Made by a program: the position numbers and the translations under genes. Below, piece after piece: positions 51,986 through 61,555 of a stretch of DNA of 64,000 nucleotides (position 1 is the first letter of the stretch; each line of letters opens with the position of its first letter). Under the pieces are notes generated by a model. The model saw only the letters and a program-made list of their open reading frames with translations. It did not search any database and was not told the DNA's origin. The DNA lies in the NCBI GenBank assembly GCA_023055355.1, contig JALJCS010000056.1, forward strand, positions 2,046,001-2,110,000, given 5' to 3'. This DNA comes from Agelaius tricolor. Its lineage: Eukaryota; Chordata; Aves; Passeriformes; Icteridae.

Positions 51986-54023
51986 TGACTGTGTCTATGG
52001 TAACATGTACATACTTCAACCTCCCAAACTCTGCCACATGTGTGACATCCATTTGCCAGGTCTCATTTGTGCTCAGCCCTCTTGGGTTAACTCCCAGACC
52101 TAAACCACAGCCTCCATTATGATGACTGCATATAGGACAGGCTTTGACTATTGCCCGTGCCTCCTCCATAGATATTTGAAATTCTCTATGAAGGCCTTTT
52201 GCATTCTGGTGGAACATGGAGTGTGCCTCTCTGGCTATGGTCTGTTTGGGAATCGGAGTTGCTTGTGTGACTGAGACTAATTTATCTGCTCGCATGTTAC
52301 CTTCTCCCAGGCCAATATTCCATTTGTGACTTCTGATATGGATAACACAAAAGGAATGCTTTCTTAGCCTAATTGCTCTCTGCAGTTGCATAAACAGCTC
52401 GTGTAACCTCCTGTTTTGAACCTCTTTTATGGAGGCATCCTCTATTCTCTCACACACTCCTGCAACATACAAAGAATCTGTTACAATGTTAAGAGGTCCA
52501 GAGAAATGCATCATGGCCCATACAACAGCCAAAAGCTCCATCGTTTGTAAAGTGTCCACCTCAGTAGCTCGGAGTATGTGATGATGCCATTGTCCCTTTT
52601 CTCGCCAGGTCACTGCAGCAGTTTTAGATTTTCTTCCTGCATCAGTGTAGGCAGTTGTAGCATCCGACAAGGGCTTCAGTGATCTTTTTGGGCATTGAAT
52701 CCAACCCCATTGTCCTACCCAATTCAATGGTACATTGGGAATATCATCAGTGGCAGTCACACTACCGGCTCCCAACAGAGCCTCTTGTAACTCCATACTG
52801 TTTGCCAGATACCATGTCAATGTATCCTTTTTCATTGGTATCTGTATCTGATCAGGTTCCTTTCCCATAATCTGTATTGTCCGTTCACGACCCTTTTTAA
52901 GGAGATCAGCTAGACTTTCAATTTTCTGAAGAAGGGTTTTCTGTTGTTGAAGTGGAGGAGATATCCATTCCAAGGCCCAGATCTCCCCCGTTTTTCTGTT
53001 GTGCTGAGTAAGTGCACCCAGTAAAAATTTTTGTCCACACCAAACTGTCAGCTGTATAGGAAGGTCGAGATCACGTCTCCGAACACTGCCTTGTGTAACA
53101 CAGTCCAATATCCGCTGCAGTGTCTCAGCCTGTTCAGGGGCTATACGAACAGGCTGTGCCGGATCAGTCCCCTTCAGTAAAGGTCGAAGCTCGTCCAAGA
53201 GGTCATTAGGGATACCAACAATGGGGCGTAGCCACTGTAGATCCCCCAGTAACTTCTGAACATCATGCAATGTATGCAATTTGATGTTTAATTGCAATTT
53301 CTGAGGGGTAACAATTTGATCAGTAAGTGTCCACCCCAAATATTTCCACGGTGCAGACAACTGAATTTTTTCAGGAGCTACAGTCAGTCCATGGAGCTTC
53401 AGAGCATCATGTATTGCCTGAATTTGTTGACGCGCAAAAGGTTCTGGTTGTGCAAATAGAATGTCATCCATATAATGATAAATAATTGTGTCAGGCCAGG
53501 CATGTCGCAAGGGCTGTAGAGCTGCAGCGACATAAAGTTGACACAAGGTGGCGCTGTTCCGCATTCCCTGGGGAAGAGAGACCCATTCGAATCTCTTGTC
53601 CGGCTCTGCTCTGTTTAAAGACGGCAAAGTGAATGCAAACCTGCGAGTATCTCGAGGATGCAGAGCAATAGTAAAAAAGCAGTCCTTCAGATCAATAATC
53701 AGAAGTGGCCAGTCCCTTGGTAGCATAGCCGGGTTAGGTAAGCCGGGTTGTAGGGCCCCCATTGGCTCCATCTGTTCATTCACAGCTCGCAAATCATGTA
53801 TCAAGCGATACTTTCCCGACTTCTTCTTAATCACAAAGATCGGCGTGTTCCATGGACTTGTTGACAGCTGTAAATGTCCATGTGTATATTGTTCGTATAC
53901 CAGCATGTGAACCTGCTCGAGACTTTCCCTTTTTAAAGGCCACTGCTTAACCCATACCGGTGTGTTCGTGGTCCAGGTCAATGGGATTGGGAAAGTCCAT
54001 GCAATGGCCCTTAGCCTAAAGGG
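51939..54023 (-). CDS. pol: Provirus A pol: RT, RNase H, integrase N-terminal part
   Basis: Entered by -1 slip at 54023-54017, the open frame runs to 51939. RT shows 'SLPQGMRNSATLCQLYV' and YMDD (YHYMDDILFA). RNase H shows 'AYTDAGRKSKTAAV', the Glu-bearing 'VDTLQTMELLAVVW' and 'NIVTDSLYVAGV'. Integrase begins with its HHCC zinc motif ('HSMFHQNAKGLHREF', CPIC) and the first catalytic Asp (WQMDVTHV). It ends shortly after the frameshift near 51,990. All polymerase and RNase H residues I can check are present. Confidence 0.92.
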   Translation of the reverse strand, partial: PFRLRAIAWTFPIPLTWTTNTPVWVKQWPLKRESLEQVHMLVYEQYTHGHLQLSTSPWNTPIFVIKKKSGKYRLIHDLRAVNEQMEPMGALQPGLPNPAMLPRDWPLLIIDLKDCFFTIALHPRDTRRFAFTLPSLNRAEPDKRFEWVSLPQGMRNSATLCQLYVAAALQPLRHAWPDTIIYHYMDDILFAQPEPFARQQIQAIHDALKLHGLTVAPEKIQLSAPWKYLGWTLTDQIVTPQKLQLNIKLHTLHDVQKLLGDLQWLRPIVGIPNDLLDELRPLLKGTDPAQPVRIAPEQAETLQRILDCVTQGSVRRRDLDLPIQLTVWCGQKFLLGALTQHNRKTGEIWALEWISPPLQQQKTLLQKIESLADLLKKGRERTIQIMGKEPDQIQIPMKKDTLTWYLANSMELQEALLGAGSVTATDDIPNVPLNWVGQWGWIQCPKRSLKPLSDATTAYTDAGRKSKTAAVTWREKGQWHHHILRATEVDTLQTMELLAVVWAMMHFSGPLNIVTDSLYVAGVCERIEDASIKEVQNRRLHELFMQLQRAIRLRKHSFCVIHIRSHKWNIGLGEGNMRADKLVSVTQATPIPKQTIAREAHSMFHQNAKGLHREFQISMEEARAIVKACPICSHHNGGCGLGLGVNPRGLSTNETWQMDVTHVAEFGRLKYVHVTIDTVILYGPQRRLVRKQGR

Positions 54024-54820
54024 TGCTCATTAGTCAAAACCACACCCATCTGAGCCAGAATGTCCCGACCGATTAGACACTGCACAGTAGGAGGCAAAGG
54101 TACAACTGACAAAACACCCCGTACAGCTTTATCCTCAATAGTCACAGTTAACATGGGTGTCTTCCTTGCAAATGTCAGGCCTCCAACTCCGGTTACTGGC
54201 ATAGTAGTTGACTGCAATGGCCAAGTGTGGGGCCAAAAATCCGGACTCACAATGCTGGAGTCTGCGCCAGTGTCTAACAGTCCTTCCAAGGTTCGCCTTT
54301 CGCCCTGATAGTCCAAAATGACAGTGCGCTTTGGCCGTTCATTTAAGTTCATTGTCAAAAGGGCAAGGCCCCCCGTGGATCCGAATCCATGTTCTCCTCT
54401 GGACTGTGCCTGGCGAGGGGGTACAGTCTTAGCCAACTGCTGCAAAGGAATTAATTGAGCTATCCTTTGTCCCTTTTCGATCCTCATCGGTGGAAAAAGA
54501 GTATGCACCATAATAGAAATCTCTCCCGTGTAATCAGCATCTATTACCCCAGGTAAAACAAATAATCCCATCATCATAGCCGAGGAACGGCCTAAAAGCA
54601 GAGCTCCCATAGGTAATCCATCAATAACGAGTGGTCCTTTTACCCCAGTTGGGACCTTCTCCGGGTGGGTAGTCATCAACGTCACGGCTGCTGCTGCTTC
54701 GAGGTCTAATCCAAGGCTCCCGGCAGTTGCGGGCTGGGGGCAGGTTGAGTCGAAGTTGTGACAGCTGCTATTTGTGTCTGGGCGCGGCGGCTGGCGGGCG
54801 CGCTGGCTCTGCCGTTTCCC
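54011..54820 (-). CDS. pro: Provirus A dUTPase-protease (pro), open
   Basis: Expected as a gag fusion by -1 slip at 54820-54814. The dUTPase part keeps all five motif regions: 'GSLGLDLEAA', 'LGRSSAMMMG', 'GVIDADYTGEI', 'EKGQRIAQLIP' and the C-terminal 'RGEHGFGSTG'. It hydrolyses dUTP and helps keep uracil out of viral DNA. The aspartic protease follows (LLDTGADSSIV, then LIGRDILAQMG near the end). dUTPase upstream of protease is typical of betaretroviruses. Confidence 0.92.
   Translation of the reverse strand, partial: GKRQSQRARQPPRPDTNSSCHNFDSTCPQPATAGSLGLDLEAAAAVTLMTTHPEKVPTGVKGPLVIDGLPMGALLLGRSSAMMMGLFVLPGVIDADYTGEISIMVHTLFPPMRIEKGQRIAQLIPLQQLAKTVPPRQAQSRGEHGFGSTGGLALLTMNLNERPKRTVILDYQGERRTLEGLLDTGADSSIVSPDFWPHTWPLQSTTMPVTGVGGLTFARKTPMLTVTIEDKAVRGVLSVVPLPPTVQCLIGRDILAQMGVVLTNEHPLG
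54017..54023 (-). promoter_or_regulatory. Provirus A pro/pol slippery site CCCTTTA
   Basis: The minus-strand heptamer C-CCT-TTA is in the protease frame two codons before the stop. A -1 slip gives the pol frame, which is open from there. Confidence 0.7.
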
Positions 54821-56601
54821 GAGCGGTGTCTGCAGATTCCGGTATTGTGGGTGTCCAGGCGGCAACGGCTACACCAAACACTGACGGCGGGACAGTCCCG
54901 TCGTGTATGTCCCGTTCCTCCACATCGGTAGCACCTGCATCGGCTAGTGGATGGAGCCCGTGGAGCATTTATTGCAGCTGCTTGGAGCTGGGCGAGGGCC
55001 GCCAGTACTTGGTTTTGAGAGGACTCTGCCTGCCTCTGCAACCCGACCCCTAGCTCTTTAATAGCATCTACTAACATTGCCTGTGATCCCAGCGGGACAT
55101 TAGCTAATCGCTCTAAAGCTTCCTCTATAGACCAATTAGCCCCCAGGGTATTTATCACATTCTTGGTAAGCTGATTGCCGTTTTGAAGTGCGCATTGTTT
55201 AAGCATGGACCCTTTCATGAATTCAGGGACTCCTGCTCGTTCAATAGCGCTGGCTACCCTGTCTATAAAAGCTCCGAAAGACTCTTCCGTACCCTGCTTC
55301 ATTCCCATGTAAGAAGGAATTCCTCCAGGATCCTTAATTCTATCGATAGCTAAACGTGCTAAGCGCATAGCCTCCCTGCACTTTTCGGGCCCAATCAATG
55401 CTTGTGCCTCTGTTCTAAGAAACGGCCCGAACCCCATTAACTCCTCCAGGGTCACCCCATATAACGGGTCTCCTGGTTGCCGTACCACTGCGACATATTG
55501 CTGACAAATCGCCTGCCAATGGGCATTAAATAAAAGCTGTTGGTGTTGAGTAAAAATGAGCCGCGTTACCGTCCTGCAATCTGCCGGCAGCAAAACCTGA
55601 GTACCCCAGATGTAATCCAGCATTTGTTTTGTGGGCTCACTAGTTACCCCAAATTGACTAACTGTGGACCGTAACTGCGACAAGAGTTTCCAGTCCAGGG
55701 CAGTTATCGTGGCCTGAAACCCTCCGCCCGGCTGGGGAGAATAGATCACCGGGCAGGCCATTTCCATAGCAGCCGATCTTGCCTCCTCATCCCCCGTGTC
55801 CATAAATTCTTTAGCTACCGCCGCCCATGCCTCCCTTCGCTGCTGAGCAACGGCCCTTGCAAGGTCACCGTCCGACCCGGGGACGGTCGAACCGCTAAGC
55901 GGAGGAGGTGTAGGGCTTAACACCGGGACAGGCGGCGCGGACGGCACGGCTAGAGGACACGCAGGGGGGGGGCTGCCGCCCGAAAGAGGAACTGGTAGCG
56001 GCGGGGAGCCGTTGTCTGGAGCGGGGGCTGGGGTTGGCGAGGAGCCGCCGCTTATTGCAGATGCCGGTGCCGGCGGCAGACCGCCACCTGAGGCAGGAAC
56101 CGAAATCGATGAGGGGGTGCCCGTCAAAACAGGCGCCGAAGCTGGCGGGGCCGTGCTGCTTAAAGGAGGCACCGATGGGGGTGGGGAACTGCCGTTTAAG
56201 GTAGAAGGCGATGCCGGCGGCAGATTGACTGTGGACGTAACAGGAGGCAGCGGGGAACCAAACCAGTCCCCATAACTCCTGTTCCTTTCATGAGCTGCAC
56301 TGGCCTGCCGGGCAGCTCTTTCCTCTGCCTGGTATTTTAGCAATTCATCATGAACGACTCGCCATAACTTCCCCCACTTTTTCGCGGTCTTATCGTCATC
56401 TATGACTGCGTGCCACAGCTTATCCCCGAATATACGCCACTCTGACAATTCATGCACTGTATGTGGATTACAAAAAAGCCCCTGTGCACACCCATAAGCT
56501 AACAACCCAGGAAGTTCTTTCTGTAAATCTATCCCTCTAATCTGACGCCCTCGTAAAAAGTCAGTAAATAAATCATATGCTGCTTGCCTGTCTTTATCCA
56601 T
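54706..56601 (-). CDS. gag: Provirus A Gag polyprotein, open
   Basis: The 631 codons are intact. Matrix starts MDKDRQAAYDLF with no Gly2, so myristoylation is not expected. A Pro-rich region (~115-240) includes PSAP (220-223), a likely ESCRT-recruiting late motif. The capsid contains the major homology region ('QGTEESFGAFIDRVASAI', ~436-453). The nucleocapsid has two zinc knuckles (C557-C570, CYRCGGTGHTRRDC; C577-C590, CSRCRLDTHNTGIC). It overlaps pro by 115 nt from the slip site. Confidence 0.95.
   Translation of the reverse strand: MDKDRQAAYDLFTDFLRGRQIRGIDLQKELPGLLAYGCAQGLFCNPHTVHELSEWRIFGDKLWHAVIDDDKTAKKWGKLWRVVHDELLKYQAEERAARQASAAHERNRSYGDWFGSPLPPVTSTVNLPPASPSTLNGSSPPPSVPPLSSTAPPASAPVLTGTPSSISVPASGGGLPPAPASAISGGSSPTPAPAPDNGSPPLPVPLSGGSPPPACPLAVPSAPPVPVLSPTPPPLSGSTVPGSDGDLARAVAQQRREAWAAVAKEFMDTGDEEARSAAMEMACPVIYSPQPGGGFQATITALDWKLLSQLRSTVSQFGVTSEPTKQMLDYIWGTQVLLPADCRTVTRLIFTQHQQLLFNAHWQAICQQYVAVVRQPGDPLYGVTLEELMGFGPFLRTEAQALIGPEKCREAMRLARLAIDRIKDPGGIPSYMGMKQGTEESFGAFIDRVASAIERAGVPEFMKGSMLKQCALQNGNQLTKNVINTLGANWSIEEALERLANVPLGSQAMLVDAIKELGVGLQRQAESSQNQVLAALAQLQAAAINAPRAPSTSRCRCYRCGGTGHTRRDCPAVSVWCSRCRLDTHNTGICRHRSGNGRASAPASRRAQTQIAAVTTSTQPAPSPQLPGALD
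54814..54820 (-). promoter_or_regulatory. Provirus A gag/pro slippery site GGGAAAC
   Basis: The minus-strand G-GGA-AAC is in the gag frame (codons GGA AAC), directly after the second zinc knuckle. A -1 slip enters the dUTPase-protease frame. This heptamer is known from betaretroviral gag/pro junctions. Confidence 0.9.
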
Positions 56602-56787
56602 TTTAACGACGATTGCGCGCTTCTTGCGGCTCTATTCAGGTCCGGCAGCACGTAGCAGCCGGGCTCTCCTCTGAGGTCACCCGGGGCCGAACACCTTCCT
56701 TTTTCAGCGGTGTTTTTTGCCGTCCCCAGCCGCGAAAGGACCTGCACTTGACTTTTACGCCTCCGACCGTGGCTAGTCCCGAAGGTA
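56602..56787 (-). other. Provirus A 5' leader
   Basis: The leader has fewer than 190 nt between PBS and gag start, short for a retrovirus. It should contain packaging signals and perhaps a splice donor, not identified here. Confidence 0.7.
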
Positions 56788-56804
56788 CACGTCCGGGGTC
56801 ACCA
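56788..56804 (-). promoter_or_regulatory. Provirus A primer binding site, tRNA-Trp-like
   Basis: The minus strand TGGTGACCCCGGACGTG lies 2 nt inside the 5' LTR. It matches the alpharetroviral tRNA-Trp site except for one extra G after CCCCG. Confidence 0.8.
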
Positions 56805-56806
56805 TT

Positions 56807-57219
56807 TGTCGTAACGGCGGGAGAGATGCGACACACCATATGCGATGAATAGCAAATCTCGAAGTTTATTGAAAGCTTACACATTTTTATATTAGTGTTA
56901 ATGAAGCTTATGCATATTGCAAAATCTGAGCTCATTATTGGTTAAAGCACACTATAATCAAACACACCTACTTCTATCTCTTAACAATTATTTTGCCTCT
57001 ATGTGTACATTCTTCTAATTTCTCTACCTTGGGATAACTACATTTTCTGGCAAGCAATTTTCTCCCCCGTCTTCCCGTTTTAGAGAAGGTCACTGTGACC
57101 TTCATCAGTAATTGGGCATCGGTTGCTCAGTTCCCAGCTTGTTTCTCTTACCCTTATCCATTGGTATCACATCGGAATGTCCTTTCTCAGCTAACCAATT
57201 ATCCAAAAAGCTCTCTACA
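56807..57219 (-). mobile_element. Provirus A 5' LTR with promoter and poly(A) signals
   Basis: The 413-bp LTR carries TATAAAAAT at 56891-56883 and AATAAA at 56870-56865 on the minus strand. With the TATA so close upstream of the poly(A) signal, transcription should start after AATAAA, implying a very short R region. One base differs from the 3' LTR. Confidence 0.95.
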
Positions 57220-57851
57220 GTAATTCATGCTTAAGGGGAGAATGTAAAAAATAAAAATTGTAAAAAGAATCTAACATCCAATGAGCATCTGACCACAAGC
57301 AACCTGGAGACAGATTACCACATTGGAATTACGAAACTCCTGGTGGCAGCAGGAGAACAATGCCTTGTTTACTAATAAAAGAACGTGGCCAGCGAGGAGA
57401 TGGGCTTCCTCCGGAGCCATCAGGGAACACCCAAGGGAGATCATCATTTGATAGATATCATCAATCAAGTTAACCGAAGTCGTCAAGGAACATACATCTG
57501 AATACACAACTTCCCCTGACATGATCAGTGCCTGCCACTACTCAGGAAACAGCAATTGTCCAGCCCTGCACAGTGAAAGAAATCTTCATACATATGTGGG
57601 GTTACAAAAGAAATTGGGGCACCTCTGCCTCAGGCATAATAAACTGTATAAAACAGCCCCGCTGGAAACAGCATTAGTGAGCACAGGGGAATCCGATGCG
57701 ATAGAGGTCGAATCTAGGTTCACCCAGCACGGATCCCGGGCTCAACCCTGTCTCTTTGACTATGGTTTTTTGAGGACCGTATTTTGGTCATGAAAATAAA
57801 ATCTTTCACATTTATTAATTTGGCTTTCTCACCGATCATTTATAACAGGAA

Positions 57852-58131
57852 CAAGGGGGACTGGAGCAGGGGCTTCAGGAGGAACTGGGGAAGATTTATT
57901 TGGATTTTCTTTCTTTTCGATTTCCAACGTGATAGTTTTCAACTTAAAAATCACTTTTTGATTCACTATCTCTAAGTTTAACTCCGATCCTATAGTAATT
58001 GGAAAATGAAAGAAAATCCACTTAACAAATCTCTTAACTTTACCCTTAGATAAACAAAACCCTCCTCCTACCAGGGAATCCACAACTTGGTCATAAACTT
58101 CCTTTTCCCTAGCAGACAGTCTCACACCCAT
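57852..58131 (-). pseudogene. gag: Provirus B gag matrix start
   Basis: The frame starts 'MGVRLSAREKEVYDQVVDSL' with a Gly2 myristoylation signal and a basic stretch (KGKVKRFVKW), and runs into a Pro-rich part cut by LTR D. It continues beyond D at 49057. Related to the matrix of E and T. Confidence 0.85.
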
Positions 58132-58561
58132 GGTGACAGAGACTATTTGCTAGGGTTTTTTTTCCACCCAGTCTCCGAGGTAAAACAAAAACTAAGGGAA
58201 AAACACCCAAGAATCACCGGCGGGGGGGGTGTTTTTGAATGTCGTGCACTATGCCTCCCCTAATCCCTGGAAGTCACCCCCACCTAACCTCAGGGTACCC
58301 TAGTCGGGTCCGTCCCAGCCACAGGAGTACTTCCGAAACCAAAGATTCTTGGAAACGAAAATCTCGGAGGTGGTCCTCGATCCAGGGGAAAGCTCCTCTC
58401 ATGTCTGGAATGGAGGGGGTTAACTTTCCTGCCCTCTGGGAGCCGCAGCAACCAAAAAGTGCGTGAATTCGCTGGCAGCACTTGACGGTCCACAAACTTC
58501 ACTTCTCAGAGACGTCCACGCACCCTGGAAACAGTTCTTTCCATGGGTCGGTGCTCTCACT
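58132..58561 (-). other. Provirus B 5' leader
   Basis: Leader between PBS and gag. No further signal identified; open frames in it are chance products. Confidence 0.6.
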
Positions 58562-58562
58562 G

Positions 58563-58580
58563 CCCCAGGGCTGGACGCCA
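58563..58580 (-). promoter_or_regulatory. Provirus B primer binding site, Lys-like and decayed
   Basis: The minus strand TGGCGTCCAGCCCTGGGG, 3 nt inside the LTR, resembles the Lys1,2 site with several differences. Confidence 0.6.
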
Positions 58581-58583
58581 ATC

Positions 58584-59258
58584 TGACGTATTGCCCCGGT
58601 TGCGGGAGGAGACCGGCACGCCCGCCAGGAGGGGCTGCGCCCTGCCTTAGCCGCCGGCAGGCGGGGTCACAATATGGCCACTGGCTGGGGTCCCTAAAAC
58701 CGCCAGAGACAGCTGTTAAGTGTGGACCTTATGCCGAAGGATTGGGGTAAAGGAAAAAAGGAAGGATTCTCTGCTTGCTTCTCCGAGCTGCTTTATTTCT
58801 TTTGCGCGCAGAAATGGTGCCAGGGCGGCACCACTTGGAACTGGCAGCATGGTACAGGAGTTATTCTTTCCCGCGACGGGAACAGCGCCAGAGTGAGGCA
58901 GATGACGCAACACCCGCAGGCAGCAGCAGTGGCGGTGGCGGCGTCTCTCCCCGTGGCGGGACCGCGTGGGGCCCCGCCGGGGCTCGAAGGGGAGGCAGTG
59001 GCAGAGAGTGGGAAAAAGAGGAAAACAGTGGCTTTTATGCAGGAGGGGGGGTGGCTGGCTAACTGTAAACATAACCTGAAGAGGGAAGGGCATAGACCAG
59101 TAGCAGAAAGGAAAAATCACAACTGATAGGGAAGGATCGGGAATTATTCTAACTGCCACAGCGAGACATGGAACAAATAACCCCAGACAGATCAAATATC
59201 TTAAAACTGCCAATATCACAGGCAGGGAGAATCTAAACATCAAACTCTCACTGCCACA
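58584..59258 (-). mobile_element. Provirus B 5' LTR
   Basis: The 675-bp LTR has ends TGACGT...TGCCACA on the plus strand. The minus strand shows AATAAA near 58,792 and CATAAAAG near 59,036. ACTGAG follows at 59259-59264. It lacks about 190 bp of GC-rich sequence found in the 3' LTR. Confidence 0.85.
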
Positions 59259-59439
59259 ACTGAGCATTGTTATAGTCGGTGAAGGTGACCCCAAACTTCC
59301 ATAAGGGATAGATTAGTCCAACAGTGTAGAATATTAAGTAAACTAACAGAAATTGTATATACCAACTGGTCAGAGCTATAATGTTCTTGGTTATCCTAAT
59401 GTTAGATGTTTTGAGTAGTACCTTTTTTTGTGAGGTTGT

Positions 59440-60345
59440 CTGGAAGACAATTTCCCAGCACAAATGGATTATTGGTATGTATGGGATAATTGGGCATTTG
59501 ACCATCATAAAGATGATGGTCGAAAATAAGTACGAAAACTGAAGAAGAACTTTAACTGCAGGAATTGTGAGTAATTCAACCAAGGCACCTGCAGAGATGG
59601 TCTCTGCACCACCTTATACTCCTTCCTTTGTATCGCTTGTTGCTTGCCCCCCAATTGCCTTTGCTGTTCCCACTGCTTCTGCTGAGCTTTCCCCTGTGGT
59701 TTCTAATATTATCCGTAATCCTCATGCAACGGTGTGGATGGGGGTGTGTATGGATGTGTGAAATGTTCCTCCCCCATCTTCAGTGTTGCATGTATACATA
59801 CATCTATCACCCCTGGAACCCTGGGGATTTGGTTATGTGAGGGAATCAAATGTCCAGGTTAAGGGAAGGTATAGGTTGATGTGCATCATTATTTTCCGAT
59901 ATTAGTTCAGGATGTGATCCATCCTGGGCCGATGCTTATTTGTTGTTGAGGGAGTTGTTCCATCCAGACGAGCAGGATAACATAGTTATAAACAATGTGG
60001 AATTAACCCTACAGGCAGGGGGAAGTTAGACTGCCTGCCCTCAGGTTGATCCTGATTTGGCTTGTAATAATCAAACAGATAATTGCCAAACAGTGGCTGC
60101 AGATCTTATAAATGTGATTAGAGCTTGTGAGGAGATAAGAGTAAATTGAACTAAAGTACAGGAATGCAGACAGAGGCCAGAGGAGCACCCTGGCGACTAC
60201 TGGGAAAGATTGCAACAGGCTTTGTTTGGAATGACTCTCCAGAATTTTAATAATGAATTAGCAGCAAGTGTGTTGGTGGCCCAAGCCACCTCTGACATCT
60301 GCAGCTATTTTAAGGATCACATGTTGGTGTGGTAAGGAAAAAAAT
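59440..60345 (+). pseudogene. Class I ERV J: gag relic
   Basis: Fragments read 'MSNSTKAPAEMVSAPPYTPS' (Pro-rich region, 59567) and, near 60,170-60,320, 'RPEEHPGDYWERLQQALFGM' with 'NNELAASVLVAQATSDI', a gammaretroviral capsid pattern. Stops and frameshifts are frequent. The 5' LTR is not visible. Confidence 0.7.
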
Positions 60346-60428
60346 TGAAAGATACTATATTGCCTGGAGATTCTAGACTTGTACAGTATGTAAATGACTT
60401 ATTTCTTGACAGCAAGGCATACAAAAAT

Positions 60429-60847
60429 TGTTCGAAATATACTATTTGTCTATGTACTGCTTTAGCAGAAAAAGCAGCCCCCGTGCATCTCTTTCTAAGC
60501 TTCAGTTGTGTCATCAGGAAGTAAAATATTTAGGATTTATATTAACAAAAGGAGAAAGATTAGCACACCCAGAATGGGTCCAGGCTATTGTAAGAAGACC
60601 TACACTGGTAACAAAGAAACAATTATGAGGATTTTTTAGGCGCAGTAGGATATTGCAGACTCTAGTTACTGGGGCTAAGGGAGTTAAGTAACCAATTGAC
60701 AGAAGCTACCAAGGCAGAGGAAGTGGAGCCTATGTGTTTTCTTCCAGAGGAAGAAAAGACTTTCCGTGCTATAAAAGGAGCTTTAGTTTCTGCTCTGGCA
60801 CTCCAAGCCCTTTGTGCATGAGAACAAAGGAGTAGCCAGCAGAGTCC
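60429..60847 (+). pseudogene. Class I ERV J: reverse transcriptase, first part
   Basis: 'KLQLCHQEVKYLGFILTKGE' followed by 'ALQALCA' and, up to the insertion, HENKGVASRVL identify the RT thumb/connection. RT fingers and palm are deleted. A solo LTR then interrupts the frame at 60848. Confidence 0.8.
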
Positions 60848-61550
60848 TGTGAGAGACTGGGAAAATTGCTGTCTCAAAGCATTTTGGGGTGCATGTGTGT
60901 GGGGGAAGGGGTGGGTCAAGCCTTGCCCTGGCGAGGCAATGCACTGCCCTGTTCATACCCCACCCCCCTAGAGCTGGTATCCCAGGCTGCCAATGACTGG
61001 CACAGCAGAGGCCATGCTCCACACCTGCCTCTAAAGCCCCTAACCCAGTTCCTGAGTGGCCAAATGACCAGAAGTCCCACCTGGGGGAAGGGCCAAGGAA
61101 AGTCAAGGGGTGTTTAAGGCTGAATAGAAGGCAAGCATATGTCTTGACCCTATTTCCTCTTGGAATTTCTATCTGAACACCACTGTAATCTGGGAGTTTA
61201 TAGCTATATGTGTGATTTCTATATCTTTTCTGTCTTCTTCTCTTTCTTCTTCTTCTAATTCCCTCTTTTTGGAATTTTTGAGTAACTTAAAATCGAACAG
61301 GCTTAGAGTTTGGTAAGTTAAATTGGCCAAGTGAATGCTTTAAGAAGTGTTTCATGTTGATTGAATGCTGCTCTAAATCTTTTGCCAAAATGTCTTTGAT
61401 TTTTTTAAGTTGCCAGTAAAGTTCTTTTTGTTGTTTTGACCTCTTGAAAATATCTTGTCGGTATTTCTCCCACGTGTCTAACTGGGAGTACATGAACAAC
61501 TGTAAGCCCTTTTAAGTGTCTTGTTGAGTGAGGTTGTTTGGGGCCTTACA
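60848..61550. mobile_element. Solo LTR in ERV J pol, duplication AGTCC
   Basis: The 703-bp element has ends TGTGAGAGAC...GGCCTTACA and exact duplication AGTCC at 60843-60847 and 61551-61555. RT codons are continuous across it. A pyrimidine tract (61,230-61,262) lies inside. Orientation is not clear. Confidence 0.9.
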
Positions 61551-61555
61551 AGTCC

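Larger units (their letters stand above)
49064..57845 (+). mobile_element. LTR D in B gag, split by provirus A, duplication CAGGAA
   Basis: LTR D comprises 49064-49087 and 57226-57845, about 644 bp, once A and one GTAATT copy are set aside. CAGGAA lies at 49058-49063 and 57846-57851. The plus strand has GTATAAAAC near 57,634 and AATAAA near 57,796. The left end is TG, but the right end is TAA rather than CA, so the boundary is less certain than the duplication suggests. B gag reads on at both sides. Confidence 0.7.

Noticed and set aside
57243..57845. LTR starting at 57243 after a polypurine-like tract (cttaaggggagaa)
   Set aside because: The CAGGAA duplication supports a longer LTR beginning at 49064, though the alternative is not fully excluded.
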